From Cyanobium usitatum str. Tous (GTDB lineage Bacteria > Cyanobacteriota > Cyanobacteriia > PCC-6307 > Cyanobiaceae), in the NCBI RefSeq assembly GCF_963920485.1, contig NZ_OY986431.1:1240001-1304000 (forward strand): a stretch of 64,000 nt of DNA. Direction: 5' to 3'. The notes under the pieces were generated by a model, which was not told the origin of the DNA, made no database searches, and worked only from the letters and a program-made list of their open reading frames with translations. The stretch's first letter is position 1, and every line of letters starts with the position of its first letter. Of this stretch, positions 27,704-37,040 are shown piece by piece. Made by a program: the position numbers and the translations under genes.

Positions 27704-28507
27704 ATGCCCCAGCAGCGCCACCTTGAGCAGCTGGCCTGGCCGCAGGTTCAGGAGCTCGCAGCCCAGCCTGGAAGCACGGTTGTCTGGCCCTGGGGCTCGG
27801 TCGAGCAACACGGCCCCCAGCTACCGCTCGGAACGGATGGCCTGTTTGCCGAACGAGTGCTGGACACAGTTTTGGCAGAGCTGGAGCCAAGCCTGCCGAT
27901 CGTGCGGCTGCCGCTGCAGAGCATCGGCTTCTCCCCCGAGCACCGTGGTTTCAGTGGCACCATCAGCCTCCCCGCCCAGGTCCTGATCGAGCAACTGGTG
28001 GCTGTGGGCAAGGAACTGGCCAGCACAGGTTTTCAGCGCCTGGTGTTGTTTAACGGACATGGAGGCCAAATATCCCTGCTCCAGACCGCCGCGCGCCAGC
28101 TGCGGGCGGAGCGGCCCGAGCTGGCCGTGCTGCCCTGCTTTTTATGGAGTGGTCCCGAGGGGATCGCCGAGCTGATCCCCGAGCCGGAGCGCTCCGACGG
28201 GCTGCACGCGGGCCTCGCAGAAACCAGCCTGATGCTGCACCTTGCCCCCCAGCTGGTGGGCGAGCAGCGCCCCTGCGATGGCAAGCGAGGCGAGGCCATC
28301 CCCGCGGGCTGGAGCCTGGAAGGGGCCGCCCCGCTTGCCTGGCTCAGCCAGGAACTCAGCCTCACCGGAGTGGTTGGCGACGCCAGCGGTGCTTCTGCAG
28401 CCCTGGGAGCCCAACTTTTTGACCGGTTGGTGGCAGGTTGGCAACACCGCTTCGAAACCCTGCTGGCCAGCCCCTGGCCAGGTCTAGGGACGGTCAGGGT
28501 TCGGTAG
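27704..28507 (+). CDS. Creatininase-family amidohydrolase
   Basis: 267 residues with the family metal motifs: [50 protein letters not shown] and [11 protein letters not shown] (glutamate ligand). Characterised relatives hydrolyse creatinine or formylated intermediates such as FAPy in riboflavin/F420 pathways; the substrate here is not evident. ATG 27704 is divergent from the S1-domain gene, with a 49-base gap. Confidence 0.87.
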   Translation: MPQQRHLEQLAWPQVQELAAQPGSTVVWPWGSVEQHGPQLPLGTDGLFAERVLDTVLAELEPSLPIVRLPLQSIGFSPEHRGFSGTISLPAQVLIEQLVAVGKELASTGFQRLVLFNGHGGQISLLQTAARQLRAERPELAVLPCFLWSGPEGIAELIPEPERSDGLHAGLAETSLMLHLAPQLVGEQRPCDGKRGEAIPAGWSLEGAAPLAWLSQELSLTGVVGDASGASAALGAQLFDRLVAGWQHRFETLLASPWPGLGTVRVR

Positions 28508-28551
28508 GGAGTGGTTACAGTCTCCAGATCAGATTCAACAGCGCGGCTGCC

Positions 28552-29271
28552 ATGACAACCCTTGCTCCTGCAAATGTTTCCGAGGCGTTTCCCGCAGACC
28601 AACTGCCCGACTTCAGCACTGATACCTACAAGGACGCCTACAGCCGGATCAACGCGATCGTGATTGAAGGCGAGCAGGAGGCTCACGACAATTACATCTC
28701 TATCGGTGGGTTGCTCCCCGACCAAGCTGAGGAGCTAGCCAGGCTGGCCCGCATGGAGCTGAAGCACATGAAAGGCTTTACAGCTTGCGCCAACAACCTC
28801 GGCGTCACTGCTGACATGCCATTTGCTAAGGAGTTCTTCTCGCCTTTGCACAACAACTTTCAGAAGGCTTTAGCTGAAGGCAAGGTCACAACCTGTCTTT
28901 TGATTCAAGCCATTTTGATTGAAGCATTTGCGATTTCGGCGTATCACATCTATATCCCTGTAGCCGACCCCTTCGCACGCAAGATCACCGAAGGCGTAGT
29001 CAAAGATGAATACACCCATCTTAATTATGGTCAGGAATGGCTCAAAGCCAACCTTGAAACCGTACGAGAAGAGCTGGAGCAGGCAAACCGGGAAAACCTG
29101 CCCTTGGTGCGCAAGATGCTCGAGCAAGTAGCCGGAGACGCGGCTGTTCTGCAAATGGACCAGGAGGATTTGATGGCCGATTTCCTCACCTCCTATCAGG
29201 AGGCTCTGCTCGAAGTGGGCTTCACCTCCAGGGAGATCGCCAAAATGGCAGCTGCTGCATTGATCGGCTGA
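28552..29271 (+). CDS. ado: Aldehyde deformylating oxygenase
   Basis: Converts fatty aldehydes to alkanes or alkenes plus formate, at a ferritin-like di-iron centre. 239 residues; carboxylate/histidine ligands are in [36 protein letters not shown] and [12 protein letters not shown]. It is followed by its partner aar 62 bases downstream, the standard cyanobacterial order. Base use here is less GC-rich than in flanking genes, which may reflect expression rather than transfer. The ATG at 28552 matches known starts. Confidence 0.97.
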   Translation: MTTLAPANVSEAFPADQLPDFSTDTYKDAYSRINAIVIEGEQEAHDNYISIGGLLPDQAEELARLARMELKHMKGFTACANNLGVTADMPFAKEFFSPLHNNFQKALAEGKVTTCLLIQAILIEAFAISAYHIYIPVADPFARKITEGVVKDEYTHLNYGQEWLKANLETVREELEQANRENLPLVRKMLEQVAGDAAVLQMDQEDLMADFLTSYQEALLEVGFTSREIAKMAAAALIG

Positions 29272-29299
29272 AGCCAGCGTGCCAGGCGTGTCGTGGCAA

Positions 29300-29319
29300 G
29301 ATGTAGCGTCCGCGACATC
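29300..29319. repeat. Small hairpin between ado and aar
   Basis: GATGT-A-GCG-TC-CGC-G-ACATC: two paired blocks around one mismatch with a 2-base loop, 28 bases after the ado stop. It could cap the ado message or reduce read-through into aar. No U-tract follows, so it is not a classical terminator. Confidence 0.35.
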
Positions 29320-29333
29320 CTCTGGGGTTGCCC

Positions 29334-30386
29334 ATGTTCGGCCTGATCGGTCACTCCACAAGTTTCGAGGCTGCCCGTGAAAAGGCTCGCACTCTTGGCT
29401 TTGAGGAGTTTGCCGAAGGTGACCTCGACGTTTGGTGTAGTGCCCCTCCCCAATTGGTGGAGCATCTTCAGGTCACCAGCGCTACAGGCAAGACCATAGA
29501 AGGGGCCTACATCGACTCCTGTTTCGTGCCAGAAATGCTGAGCCGGTTTAAAACCGCTCGCCGCAAGGTGCTCAGCGCCATGGAGCTTGCCCAAAAAAAT
29601 GGGATCGATATCACCGCTTTGGGCGGCTTTACCTCGATCATTTTTGAAAATTTCAACCTGCTCAAGGAGCAGCAAATCCGCTCCACCACCTTGGAATGGG
29701 AGCGATTCACTACCGGAAACACCCACACCGCCTGGGTGATTTGTCGCCAAGTGGAAACCAATGCCCCCAAGCTCGGTATCGATCTGAGCCAAGCACGGGT
29801 CGCAGTCATCGGGGCTACCGGGGATATCGGCAGCGCTGTATGCCGTTGGCTTAGCCTGCGCACTGGGGTCAAGGAGCTTTTATTGGTCGCCCGCCAGCCC
29901 CAACCCTTGCTTGACCTCCAGCAGGAGCTGGGCGGCGGCCGGATCCTCAAGCTAGAAGAGGCCCTACTGGAAGCAGATGTGGTGGTTTGGGTGGCCAGCT
30001 TGCCCCAAACGCTGAGCATCGATGCTGCCAGCCTTAAGTCGCCCTGCCTGATGATCGACGGCGGCTACCCGAAAAACCTCGACACCAAGGCCAGTGGCGA
30101 CGGCATCCATGTATTGAAGGGCGGCATCGTTGAGTTTTTCAGCGATATCACCTGGCAAATGATGGAAATGGCTGAAATGGACAACCCCAAACGTCAGATG
30201 TTTGCCTGTTTCGCCGAAGCCATCCTGCTGGAGTTCGAAGGTATCCACACCAACTTCAGCTGGGGGCGCAACAACATCAGCCTCGACAAGATGGATCTGA
30301 TCGGTGCCGCTTCCCTGCGCCATGGCTTCCAGGCCTTGGGGCTATCCACCCAGATCGATCCCACCCCAGCCCTGACTACCGCCTGA
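29334..30386 (+). CDS. aar: Long-chain acyl-ACP reductase
   Basis: Reduces acyl-ACP to fatty aldehyde for ADO. The protein of 350 residues starts [18 protein letters not shown], has the NADPH-binding motif [18 protein letters not shown] in its middle and the candidate active-site cysteine in [17 protein letters not shown] near the C terminus. ATG 29334 fits homologues; a TTG two codons earlier exists. It lies between ado and accA, so alkane synthesis is physically linked with fatty acid synthesis. Confidence 0.97.
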   Translation: MFGLIGHSTSFEAAREKARTLGFEEFAEGDLDVWCSAPPQLVEHLQVTSATGKTIEGAYIDSCFVPEMLSRFKTARRKVLSAMELAQKNGIDITALGGFTSIIFENFNLLKEQQIRSTTLEWERFTTGNTHTAWVICRQVETNAPKLGIDLSQARVAVIGATGDIGSAVCRWLSLRTGVKELLLVARQPQPLLDLQQELGGGRILKLEEALLEADVVVWVASLPQTLSIDAASLKSPCLMIDGGYPKNLDTKASGDGIHVLKGGIVEFFSDITWQMMEMAEMDNPKRQMFACFAEAILLEFEGIHTNFSWGRNNISLDKMDLIGAASLRHGFQALGLSTQIDPTPALTTA

Positions 30387-30416
30387 ATACCTTTCGTCCC
30401 CTTGCCCATCCCCGCC

Positions 30417-31406
30417 ATGGCCCGCCGCGCCTTGCTGGAGTTCGAAAAACCCCTCGTTGAGCTCGAAGAGCAGATCGAGCAAATCCGCCAGCTGGCTCGC
30501 GACTCGGAGGTGGATGTTAGTCAGCAGCTGCTGCAGCTCGAGACCCTGGCCACCAGACGTCGCAAAGACATCTTCGACGCCCTGACGCCCTCCCAGAAGA
30601 TCCAGGTGGCCCGCCACCCCCAGCGGCCCAGCACCCTGGACTACATCCAGGTAATTACTGATGAGTGGCTGGAGCTGCATGGCGACCGCCGTGGCAGTGA
30701 CGACCGGGCCCTAGTGGGTGGGGTTGGCAGGATCGGTGAGCAGGGGGTGGTGCTGCTCGGACATCAAAAAGGCCGCGACACCAAGGAAAACGTCGCCCGC
30801 AACTTCGGCATGGCATCCCCAGGCGGCTATCGCAAGGCGATGCGCCTGATGGAGCATGCCGATCGCTTTCGCCTGCCGATCTTGAGTTTCATCGATACGC
30901 CGGGTGCCTACGCGGGGGTACTGGCCGAGGAGCAGGGTCAGGGTGAAGCGATCGCCGTCAATCTGCGTGAGATGTTCCGGCTGCGGGTGCCGATTCTTGC
31001 CACGGTGATCGGCGAAGGCGGATCTGGTGGCGCCCTAGGCATCGGCGTAGCCGACAGGCTGCTGATGTTCGAGCACAGCGTTTACACGGTGGCTAGCCCA
31101 GAAGCCTGCGCCTCGATCCTGTGGCGGGACGCAGGCAAGGCCTCCACTGCAGCTGAGGCTCTCAAGATCACAGGCCCCGATCTGCTGAAGCTCGGCATTG
31201 TTGACCTGGTGTTGCCCGAGCCTTCCGGCGGCAACCACTCCGCTCCTCTGCAGGCAGCTGAAACCCTGAAATCTGCCCTACTCGAGCAACTCAGCGAACT
31301 GCAGGGCCTAAGTGAATCCCAATTGATCGAGCAGCGCTACGCCAAATTTCGCCGCATGGGAAGGGTGCTCGACAGCGAGTCCCCAGCTGCCTCCCCCAGC
31401 TCTTAA
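30417..31406 (+). CDS. accA: Acetyl-CoA carboxylase carboxyltransferase subunit alpha
   Basis: Forms malonyl-CoA together with AccD, the entry step of fatty acid synthesis. 329 residues: an N-terminal coiled helix ([19 protein letters not shown]), then [14 protein letters not shown] and the carboxyltransferase core [30 protein letters not shown] and [18 protein letters not shown] 30417 starts 30 bases after aar. The ado-aar-accA-SDR-folE order is familiar from picocyanobacteria. Confidence 0.96.
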   Translation: MARRALLEFEKPLVELEEQIEQIRQLARDSEVDVSQQLLQLETLATRRRKDIFDALTPSQKIQVARHPQRPSTLDYIQVITDEWLELHGDRRGSDDRALVGGVGRIGEQGVVLLGHQKGRDTKENVARNFGMASPGGYRKAMRLMEHADRFRLPILSFIDTPGAYAGVLAEEQGQGEAIAVNLREMFRLRVPILATVIGEGGSGGALGIGVADRLLMFEHSVYTVASPEACASILWRDAGKASTAAEALKITGPDLLKLGIVDLVLPEPSGGNHSAPLQAAETLKSALLEQLSELQGLSESQLIEQRYAKFRRMGRVLDSESPAASPSS

Positions 31407-31444
31407 GATTTGCTTTATGTCCCATTGCCTCCCTGAAACTGTCT

Positions 31445-32167
31445 TTGCCTGATTCAGCACCTGTTGCTCTGATCACCGGCGCCTCCCGAGGCATAGGTGC
31501 CGCAGCAGCCCACAAGTTTGCCGCTGCCGGCTACGACTTACTCTTGCTGGCCAGGAGCTCTGCCGACCTCGCGTCGCTCACAACGGCCCTAAAGCCCACT
31601 GGCAGGAGAGTCGAATCCATTGGCCTCGATCTGGCAGAGCCAGCGTCTATTGCTCCCGGATTGGCAGACCTCTGCAACCGAGGCCTCACCCCTACGGTTG
31701 TGATTAACAATGCCGGCGTTGCTTATACGGGCTCCCTGGCAGAGATGCCCCTAGAGCAATGGCAACGGTTGATGCAGCTGAATCTCAGTGCTGTATTTCA
31801 GGTCTGCCAGTCGCTGCTACCGCGACTCAGGCAGGCTGGCGGCGGACAGATCATCAATGTCAACAGCCATGCAGCCCACCAAGCCTTCCCCGACTGGGGC
31901 GCTTACTGCGTCAGCAAGGCCGCTCTCCTCGCCCTCAGCCGATGCCTGGCAGTCGAAGAACGCCCCTTTGGCATACGGGTGAGCACCCTCACCCTAGGTG
32001 CGGTGAATACGCCTCTCTGGGAGAGCGAAAACGTCCACAGCACGTTCGATCGCCGTGCCATGCTTGACGTTGAAAGGGCATCTGAAGCCCTGCTGTACTT
32101 GGCCCAACAGCCAGCCACCTCAGTGGTGGAAGATCTCACCCTCATGCCGGCCACCGGCGCGCTTTGA
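31445..32167 (+). CDS. Short-chain dehydrogenase/reductase
   Basis: 240 residues: cofactor motif LITGASRGIGAAAAHKF, NNAG in VVINNAGVAYTG, catalytic serine in IINVNSHAAHQ and the Y-x-x-x-K pair in WGAYCVSKAALL. It resembles FabG-type 3-ketoacyl reductases but also sepiapterin-reductase-like enzymes; sitting between accA and folE it fits either fatty acid or pterin metabolism, and I cannot decide. The start is TTG at 31445. Confidence 0.88.
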   Translation: MPDSAPVALITGASRGIGAAAAHKFAAAGYDLLLLARSSADLASLTTALKPTGRRVESIGLDLAEPASIAPGLADLCNRGLTPTVVINNAGVAYTGSLAEMPLEQWQRLMQLNLSAVFQVCQSLLPRLRQAGGGQIINVNSHAAHQAFPDWGAYCVSKAALLALSRCLAVEERPFGIRVSTLTLGAVNTPLWESENVHSTFDRRAMLDVERASEALLYLAQQPATSVVEDLTLMPATGAL

Positions 32168-32175
32168 GCCCTCCT

Positions 32176-32919
32176 ATGACTTCCACCCTGCCCTCCAGCA
32201 TTCCTTCGCGCACCATTACGCCCGATTCAGCTCCCCTGCCCATAAGTTTGCGCATCCGTGAGCGTCTTGACGCGGCAGGAGTTGCTTACCTTGCAAACGA
32301 CAACATCGCTGACCACCTGCGCGATGGTGAGCTTGAGCAATTGGAGATTGAGGTAGCGGGCAAGGTTCGCGAATTGCTGCGTAGTCTCGTCATTGATATA
32401 GATAAAGATCACAACACCGAGGAGACAGCGGAGCGTGTCGCCCGGATGTACCTACACGAAGTCTTTAAGGGGCGCTATTACGAGCAGCCCAAGATCGCCA
32501 GCTTTCCAAATGTCAAAAAGCTGGATGAAATTTATACGGTTGGTCCCATTACCGTTCGTTCAGCCTGCTCTCACCACTTGGTGCCCATTCTGGGGAATTG
32601 TTGGATTGGCATCAAGCCTGGCGATCGGGTAATTGGTCTATCCAAGTTTTCCAGGGTTGCTGACTGGGTATTCTCAAGGCCCCATATTCAGGAAGAAGCT
32701 GTAATGATCTTGGCCGATGAGATCGAGCGTCTCTGCGAGCCCCAGGGTCTAGCGATTTTGGTTAAAGCCCAGCACTACTGCATGAAGTGGCGTGGTGTGA
32801 AGGAGCCCCAAACCAGCATGGTCAATTCTGTGGTGCGGGGAGATTTCCGCATAGATCCAAGCCTCAAGGCTGAATTCTTCGAGCTGGTTAAGCAGCAGGA
32901 GTGCATGCTTTCCACCTAA
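32176..32919 (+). CDS. folE: GTP cyclohydrolase I
   Basis: Makes 7,8-dihydroneopterin triphosphate from GTP for folate and pterins. 247 residues with a 60-residue variable N terminus and the conserved core ETAERVARMYLHEVF, VRSACSHHLVPILG (zinc Cys and catalytic His), VIGLSKFSRVADWV and AQHYCMKWRGVKEP. ATG 32176 begins 8 bases after the SDR stop. It is somewhat AT-richer than the neighbours. Confidence 0.96.
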   Translation: MTSTLPSSIPSRTITPDSAPLPISLRIRERLDAAGVAYLANDNIADHLRDGELEQLEIEVAGKVRELLRSLVIDIDKDHNTEETAERVARMYLHEVFKGRYYEQPKIASFPNVKKLDEIYTVGPITVRSACSHHLVPILGNCWIGIKPGDRVIGLSKFSRVADWVFSRPHIQEEAVMILADEIERLCEPQGLAILVKAQHYCMKWRGVKEPQTSMVNSVVRGDFRIDPSLKAEFFELVKQQECMLST

Positions 32920-32922
32920 AGC

Positions 32923-32956
32923 GAAAGCCTTGGTCGAAAGCCTTAGGTAGAAAGCC
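32923..32956. repeat. GAAAGCC triple repeat after folE
   Basis: GAAAGCC occurs at 32923, 32936 and 32950 with near-identical spacers (period 13-14). It fills the gap between the converging folE and exported-protein genes. Function unknown; slippage product is the simplest reading. Confidence 0.6.
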
Positions 32957-32972
32957 ATCTTCCCCCGCAAGC

Positions 32973-32986
32973 CAACCTCAGGGTTG
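32973..32986. terminator. Weak hairpin between converging genes
   Basis: CAACC-TCAG-GGTTG, overlapping the last codons of the reverse-strand gene and 54 bases after the folE stop. It could serve transcription from either side but has no proper T-run on either strand. Confidence 0.3.
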
Positions 32987-33520
32987 ACTTCCAATTGGTC
33001 CAATGGCCGGCGAAACCTGCCGGCTAGAGCCCCCGCCTTGGGCTGGCACCGCTACCACCACCATTACCTGGGCTGATACGTCTTGAAGCTGCAAGACGTA
33101 GCTGGGCCCTGCTGCACCTTCAATCAGCAGCCACTGGTTGGCACCCGGGCTACGCCGGTACCAGTGAAACGCCGAGGCTGGTAATGCGGCCAGTACGTCG
33201 GCGACGGCAGTGGCCTGCAGTACTGCCCCCTGAACGGCTTCACCCTGCAGCACCAGCTGCTGCAAACCATTGATCTGCTGCTGAACAGCACTCTCCTGTT
33301 GCAGATCCGTATTGATCTGCTGGCGCAGGGCACGGATCTGAGACTGGGGATCGGCACTCACCCCTGGTACGCAGGAAAGCTGGCCATCCACCAGCTGGCA
33401 ACCCACCAGGTCCTGGGCCTGGACCGGTGTCAGCAGGGCTAGTCCTAAACCCGAGCCCATGGTCAACGCCAGGGCCCAGTGGGACGGACGAAGAAGGGCA
33501 GATCTACGAAACAAACCCAT
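32978..33520 (-). CDS. Exported protein with coiled-coil segment, unknown function
   Basis: 180 residues: signal peptide (ALALTMGSGLGLALLTPVQA), a short part with two cysteines (GCQLVDGQLSC), a Gln-rich predicted coiled coil (residues about 60-95, RALRQQINTDLQQESAVQQQ) and a C-terminal region ending in Gly/Ser. The ATG overlaps the trpF stop by one base (TGATG), so it is translated after trpF. Not recognised. Confidence 0.65.
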   Translation of the reverse strand: MGLFRRSALLRPSHWALALTMGSGLGLALLTPVQAQDLVGCQLVDGQLSCVPGVSADPQSQIRALRQQINTDLQQESAVQQQINGLQQLVLQGEAVQGAVLQATAVADVLAALPASAFHWYRRSPGANQWLLIEGAAGPSYVLQLQDVSAQVMVVVAVPAQGGGSSRQVSPAIGPIGSQP

Positions 33521-34212
33521 CAAGAAAGGGCAAGACCCACTGATCTTGACTGGGAAGGGCCAGCGAGACCAGCAACCCGTACCGCAGCCACTAGTGCTGC
33601 AACCTGATCGAGATCCTTATTCCCTGGGCTTCGCTCCACGCCGCTAGAGGCATCGAGGCCTGTGGGGCCCAGCTGGGTCAGCAGTTCCGGCACCCGCTCG
33701 GCCCGAATGCCCCCGGCCAGCCACCAGGGAAGAACTGGCGTAAAACCTTGCAGCCACTCAATCGGGATGCGGTGGCCGGTACCACCCAACTGATCGGGCA
33801 CCCAGGCATCGAGAAGCAGGGCATCCACCACCGGGGCGTAGTCAACGGCCCGCTGCAGATCCTCCGGCCTGCGAATCCTCAGGGCTTTCCAAATCTCACA
33901 GCCCAGGCGGGAGCGCAGCTGGCCGCAGAGCTGGGGTGTTTCGGAGCCGTGCAATTGCACCACAGCATGGCCCTGTCCCAGCTCTAGTTGGGGCCACTGC
34001 TGCTCGAGCGGATCGGCCACCACCAGCACCCCGCGGCAGCCAGGCGCCGCGGCCCGCATCGCCGCAAAAAGCGCCGGCCGCTGTTCAGCTTCAAGGAAAC
34101 GAGGCGAGCCCGGCACCCCGATCACGCCGATCGCATCCACCCCCAGTTGAGCCACCGCTGCGGCCTGGGCCGGATCCCGTAAGCCACAGATCTTCAGCAG
34201 GGGGGGCGCCAT
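33520..34212 (-). CDS. trpF: Phosphoribosylanthranilate isomerase
   Basis: Third step of tryptophan synthesis. 230 residues with LLKICGLRDPAQAAAVAQLG at the start, VVQLHGSET, LLDAW, and the phosphate-binding PWWLAGGIRAERV and TGLDASSGVERSPGNKDLD. ATG 34212 places the family motif at residue 4; a GTG at 34233 directly behind AAGGGG is an alternative. Couples to the downstream exported protein. Confidence 0.95.
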   Translation of the reverse strand: MAPPLLKICGLRDPAQAAAVAQLGVDAIGVIGVPGSPRFLEAEQRPALFAAMRAAAPGCRGVLVVADPLEQQWPQLELGQGHAVVQLHGSETPQLCGQLRSRLGCEIWKALRIRRPEDLQRAVDYAPVVDALLLDAWVPDQLGGTGHRIPIEWLQGFTPVLPWWLAGGIRAERVPELLTQLGPTGLDASSGVERSPGNKDLDQVAALVAAVRVAGLAGPSQSRSVGLALS

Positions 34213-34267
34213 GGCGAGGGCAAAGGCTGTCACCCCTTTCTAGGATCAGATACCAAGACAGAGGGCA

Positions 34268-35530
34268 GTGGGAGAAGGCTGGCAAATTTTCAAAATTCGG
34301 GGCATCCCCCTACGGATCCACCCCAGTTGGTTTGTGATCTTGGTGCTTGCTACCGCGGCCTTCCAACAGCACTACAGCCTCACCCTCAAGGATCCGATGA
34401 GCAGCGCGGTGCTCTGGAGCCTGGGCTTGGTTACGGCAATGTTGCTGTTCGTTTCGGTGCTCCTGCACGAATTGGGCCACTCCCTGGTGGCCCTGGCCCA
34501 GGGGGTGGAGGTGCGCAGCATCACCTTGTTCCTGCTTGGCGGAGTGGCCAGCGTGGAGCGCGAGTGCAGCACCGCCCGCGGCGCCCTGCTGGTGGCAGCT
34601 GCTGGGCCGGCCGTAAGCCTGGTACTGGGCGTGGGCCTGCTGGCAGCGACCCATCCAGCCGCCCATCTCTCGCCCCTGCTGGGCGCCATGGTTTCAGAAC
34701 TGGGCACGCTCAACATGGTGCTGGCCCTGTTCAACCTGCTGCCCGGCCTACCGCTGGATGGGGGCCTGATTGTGAAGGCCCTGGTGTGGCAGGCCAGCGG
34801 TAGCCAGCGGCGCGGCGTGGAAGTGGCCAACAGCTGCGGGCGCTTCCTTTCCCTGCTGGCCATTGGCATGGGCACCGTGCTGCTGCTGCGCGGAGGGGGG
34901 CTCAGCGGCGCCTGGTTGATGCTGCTGGGCTGGTTTGGACTTGGGGCCTCGCGCAATCAGCGCCAAATGCTCGCCCTGCAGCAAACCCTCAACGAACTAA
35001 AAGTACGGGATGCGGCTGGGCGGCGATTTCGGGTGCTGGAGGCGGCAGGTCGGTTGCGGGAACTAAGCCAGATGCGCGTCTCCCAAGCCAGCGAGGTCGA
35101 CCAGGGCGACTGGCTGCTGGTGTGCGATCGCGGCCGCTGGCAGGGCTTCATCGACGACAAGCCGCTGCAGCAACTGCCAGTGCAGCGTTGGGATACGGAC
35201 AGCATCGGCGACCACATCCAGCCCCTCTCGAGCCTGCCCTCCATCCGGGAGTCGGCACCGCTGTGGCAAGCGGTGCAGCAACTCGAGGACAGCGGCCGCA
35301 ACCGCCTGCTGGTGCTAAGCCCCGCCGGACTCCCCTGCGGCACCATCGAACGCCCCGAGCTCGGCGAGGCGGTGCTTGCCAAGTTGGGGCTGCGCCTGCC
35401 CGCTCCCATGCTTGAGGCGGCCCGTCGCCAAGGCACCTATCCACTCGGCCTGGCCCTAGCCCAGGTGGTGCGCTCAATGGTGGCCTCTGGTGAAGCAAGC
35501 GAAGAGGGGCCGGCCAACGCCAGCAAGTAA
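34268..35530 (+). CDS. Site-2-protease-family (M50) membrane metalloprotease with CBS-like C terminus
   Basis: 420 residues: N-terminal membrane segments, the zinc motif HELGHSLVALAQG, the second conserved region FNLLPGLPLDGG with the aspartate ligand, more membrane segments to about residue 235, and a soluble end with CBS-like repeats (MRVSQASEVDQGDWLLVCDR and RNRLLVLSPAGLPCGTIER). This layout is the cyanobacterial Rip-type S2P with CBS pair. Such proteases release membrane-tethered regulators; CBS domains usually sense adenosine nucleotides. The 3' end overlaps a converging gene by 94 bases. Confidence 0.9.
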   Translation: MGEGWQIFKIRGIPLRIHPSWFVILVLATAAFQQHYSLTLKDPMSSAVLWSLGLVTAMLLFVSVLLHELGHSLVALAQGVEVRSITLFLLGGVASVERECSTARGALLVAAAGPAVSLVLGVGLLAATHPAAHLSPLLGAMVSELGTLNMVLALFNLLPGLPLDGGLIVKALVWQASGSQRRGVEVANSCGRFLSLLAIGMGTVLLLRGGGLSGAWLMLLGWFGLGASRNQRQMLALQQTLNELKVRDAAGRRFRVLEAAGRLRELSQMRVSQASEVDQGDWLLVCDRGRWQGFIDDKPLQQLPVQRWDTDSIGDHIQPLSSLPSIRESAPLWQAVQQLEDSGRNRLLVLSPAGLPCGTIERPELGEAVLAKLGLRLPAPMLEAARRQGTYPLGLALAQVVRSMVASGEASEEGPANASK

Positions 35531-36255
35531 CTGGCCTCCGTCGCTGCAATCCGTTCCCATTCCTCGCTGCTGAGGGGGATGGTCCTGTTACCGGCAGCCG
35601 CCGCAGGCAGCTCAGCTTGGGCCGATTGGATCAAACGCAGCTCCAGCTCAGCGCGGTCTACGGGCAGAACTGGCAAGTCGGGTGGTGGCCCGCCGAACAC
35701 CAGCTTCCATAAATCGGCGGGGGGCTCCAAAAGAATCGAGCCGTGCTGCAGCAGGCAGCCGCGGCGCCAGAGCTGGGCGCTGCCAACCCGCTTGACGCCG
35801 CTGGCATGGCCTAGATCGGCGGCCGTACTGGTAGCAAAGCAGCTGCTGGGTTGCTGGCTGGCAGCCTGGCGGCCTGGCTGCAATGGCAGGCCCAACGCAG
35901 CAAAGCTATTGACCAGCCAGCCGCAAGCGCGGCCGTACGTCTGCAAACGCGACAGGGGGGGATCAGGCCACACCAGGGCGTAGGTGAGCTCTCCGGCGTG
36001 GAGCACGGCACGGCCGCCACTGGGTCGCCGCACCAAATCGATCACCCCGGCTGCTGCCAGCTCCTGCCAATGGGGTTCTATGCAGCGCTGGTGAAATCCC
36101 AGCGACAGGGTCGGGCGCTGCCAGGAGTAGAGCCGAAAGGCCGGTTCCCGTTGGTCCAGCAGCAGGCTATCTATCGCCATCTGCCTGGTTCCCGGATGGC
36201 AGCTGCTGGGCAACAGCCGCATGGCTGGCATGGGAGATGCTGGAGAGTGATCCAT
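35437..36255 (-). CDS. Lipoate-protein ligase A-like protein
   Basis: 272 residues of the biotin/lipoate A/B ligase family: LLLDQREPAFRLYSWQRPTLSLG, the ligand-binding RRPSGGRAVLHAGELTYALV and the lysine motif GVKRVGSAQLWRRG (equivalent to the LplA K-I-A-G-S-A motif). It attaches lipoate or octanoate to carrier proteins, or acts as octanoyltransferase of the LipM type; which is unclear. ATG 36255 is chosen because the domain begins near residue 10-15; the open frame extends to 36366. The C terminus overlaps the M50 gene. Confidence 0.83.
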   Translation of the reverse strand: MDHSPASPMPAMRLLPSSCHPGTRQMAIDSLLLDQREPAFRLYSWQRPTLSLGFHQRCIEPHWQELAAAGVIDLVRRPSGGRAVLHAGELTYALVWPDPPLSRLQTYGRACGWLVNSFAALGLPLQPGRQAASQQPSSCFATSTAADLGHASGVKRVGSAQLWRRGCLLQHGSILLEPPADLWKLVFGGPPPDLPVLPVDRAELELRLIQSAQAELPAAAAGNRTIPLSSEEWERIAATEASYLLALAGPSSLASPEATIERTTWARARPSG

Positions 36256-37040
36256 TGCACCAGGTTGCCCGGATGTTGTGGAGCCTGCTGCCCTATCTGC
36301 CCCTGGGCCTGCTTGCTGGTCTGCTGTCAGGAGTGCTGGGCATCGGCGGTGGGCTGGTGTTTTCACCCCTATTGCTGCTAGCCGGACTTGATCCGCACCA
36401 GGCCCTGGCCACCAGCACCCTGGCGATCGTGCCCACCACCCTCGGTGGAACCTGGGCCCACCTGCGCAACCGCAGCCTTCCCTGGCGCGGGGGCCTGGCG
36501 ATTGTGCTTGGGGCAGGCCTTGGTGCAGGCCTGTTCAGCCGGGTTGGGCTGGTGCTGAATGGCTGGATGTTGCTCGCATTGCAGGCGTTGATGTACGGAG
36601 GGCTGGCCTTGAGCTTTAGCCCCCCGTCGGCGCAGTCCGCCATCGATACCCCCAGCTTAAAGCTGGGGGGTTTGGCAGCCACGGGCATGGTCGCAGGCAT
36701 GGCCACCGGCTTGCTCGGACTCGGGGGTGGACTGGTGATGGTTCCCCTGATGGTGCAGCTGATGCAGGTGCCAATTCACCTGGCAATCCGCTTCAGCACC
36801 CTGGCGGTGCTCATCTCGGCCACAGTCGCCTCAACCACCTTCCTGCTAGATGGCCGTGCGCTGCTGCCGATCGGCATGCTCTTAGGGGGCACAGCAGCTG
36901 TTGCCGCCCGCTGGTCGGCCGCCCGACTGGATCGGGTCAGCGACGGTCAGCTGACGGGGCTGCTGCGGGCTTTAACCCTCCTACTTGCGCTGGACAGCGG
37001 CCGCAGGGCCCTGACACTGCTACTGAGCCGCCCCGGCTGA
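36237..37040 (+). CDS. TauE/SafE-family anion permease
   Basis: 267 residues, about eight membrane segments arranged as two repeated halves. Each half opens with the family motif: LAGLLSGVLGIGGGLVFSPLL and VAGMATGLLGLGGGLVMVPLM. Members export or import sulfite, sulfoacetate or similar anions; the substrate here is unknown. ATG 36237 overlaps the divergent ligase start by 19 bases; ATG 36273 would avoid this. The linker between halves contains a 21-base palindrome. Confidence 0.87.
   Translation: MLESDPLHQVARMLWSLLPYLPLGLLAGLLSGVLGIGGGLVFSPLLLLAGLDPHQALATSTLAIVPTTLGGTWAHLRNRSLPWRGGLAIVLGAGLGAGLFSRVGLVLNGWMLLALQALMYGGLALSFSPPSAQSAIDTPSLKLGGLAATGMVAGMATGLLGLGGGLVMVPLMVQLMQVPIHLAIRFSTLAVLISATVASTTFLLDGRALLPIGMLLGGTAAVAARWSAARLDRVSDGQLTGLLRALTLLLALDSGRRALTLLLSRPG
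36649..36669. repeat. Perfect 10+1+10 inverted repeat inside the TauE gene
   Basis: CCCCCAGCTT-A-AAGCTGGGGG followed by GGTTT. It sits in the codons for the loop between the two permease halves (TPSLKLGG). It has the form of a terminator or a palindromic insertion, though it lies within an intact frame. Confidence 0.85.
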
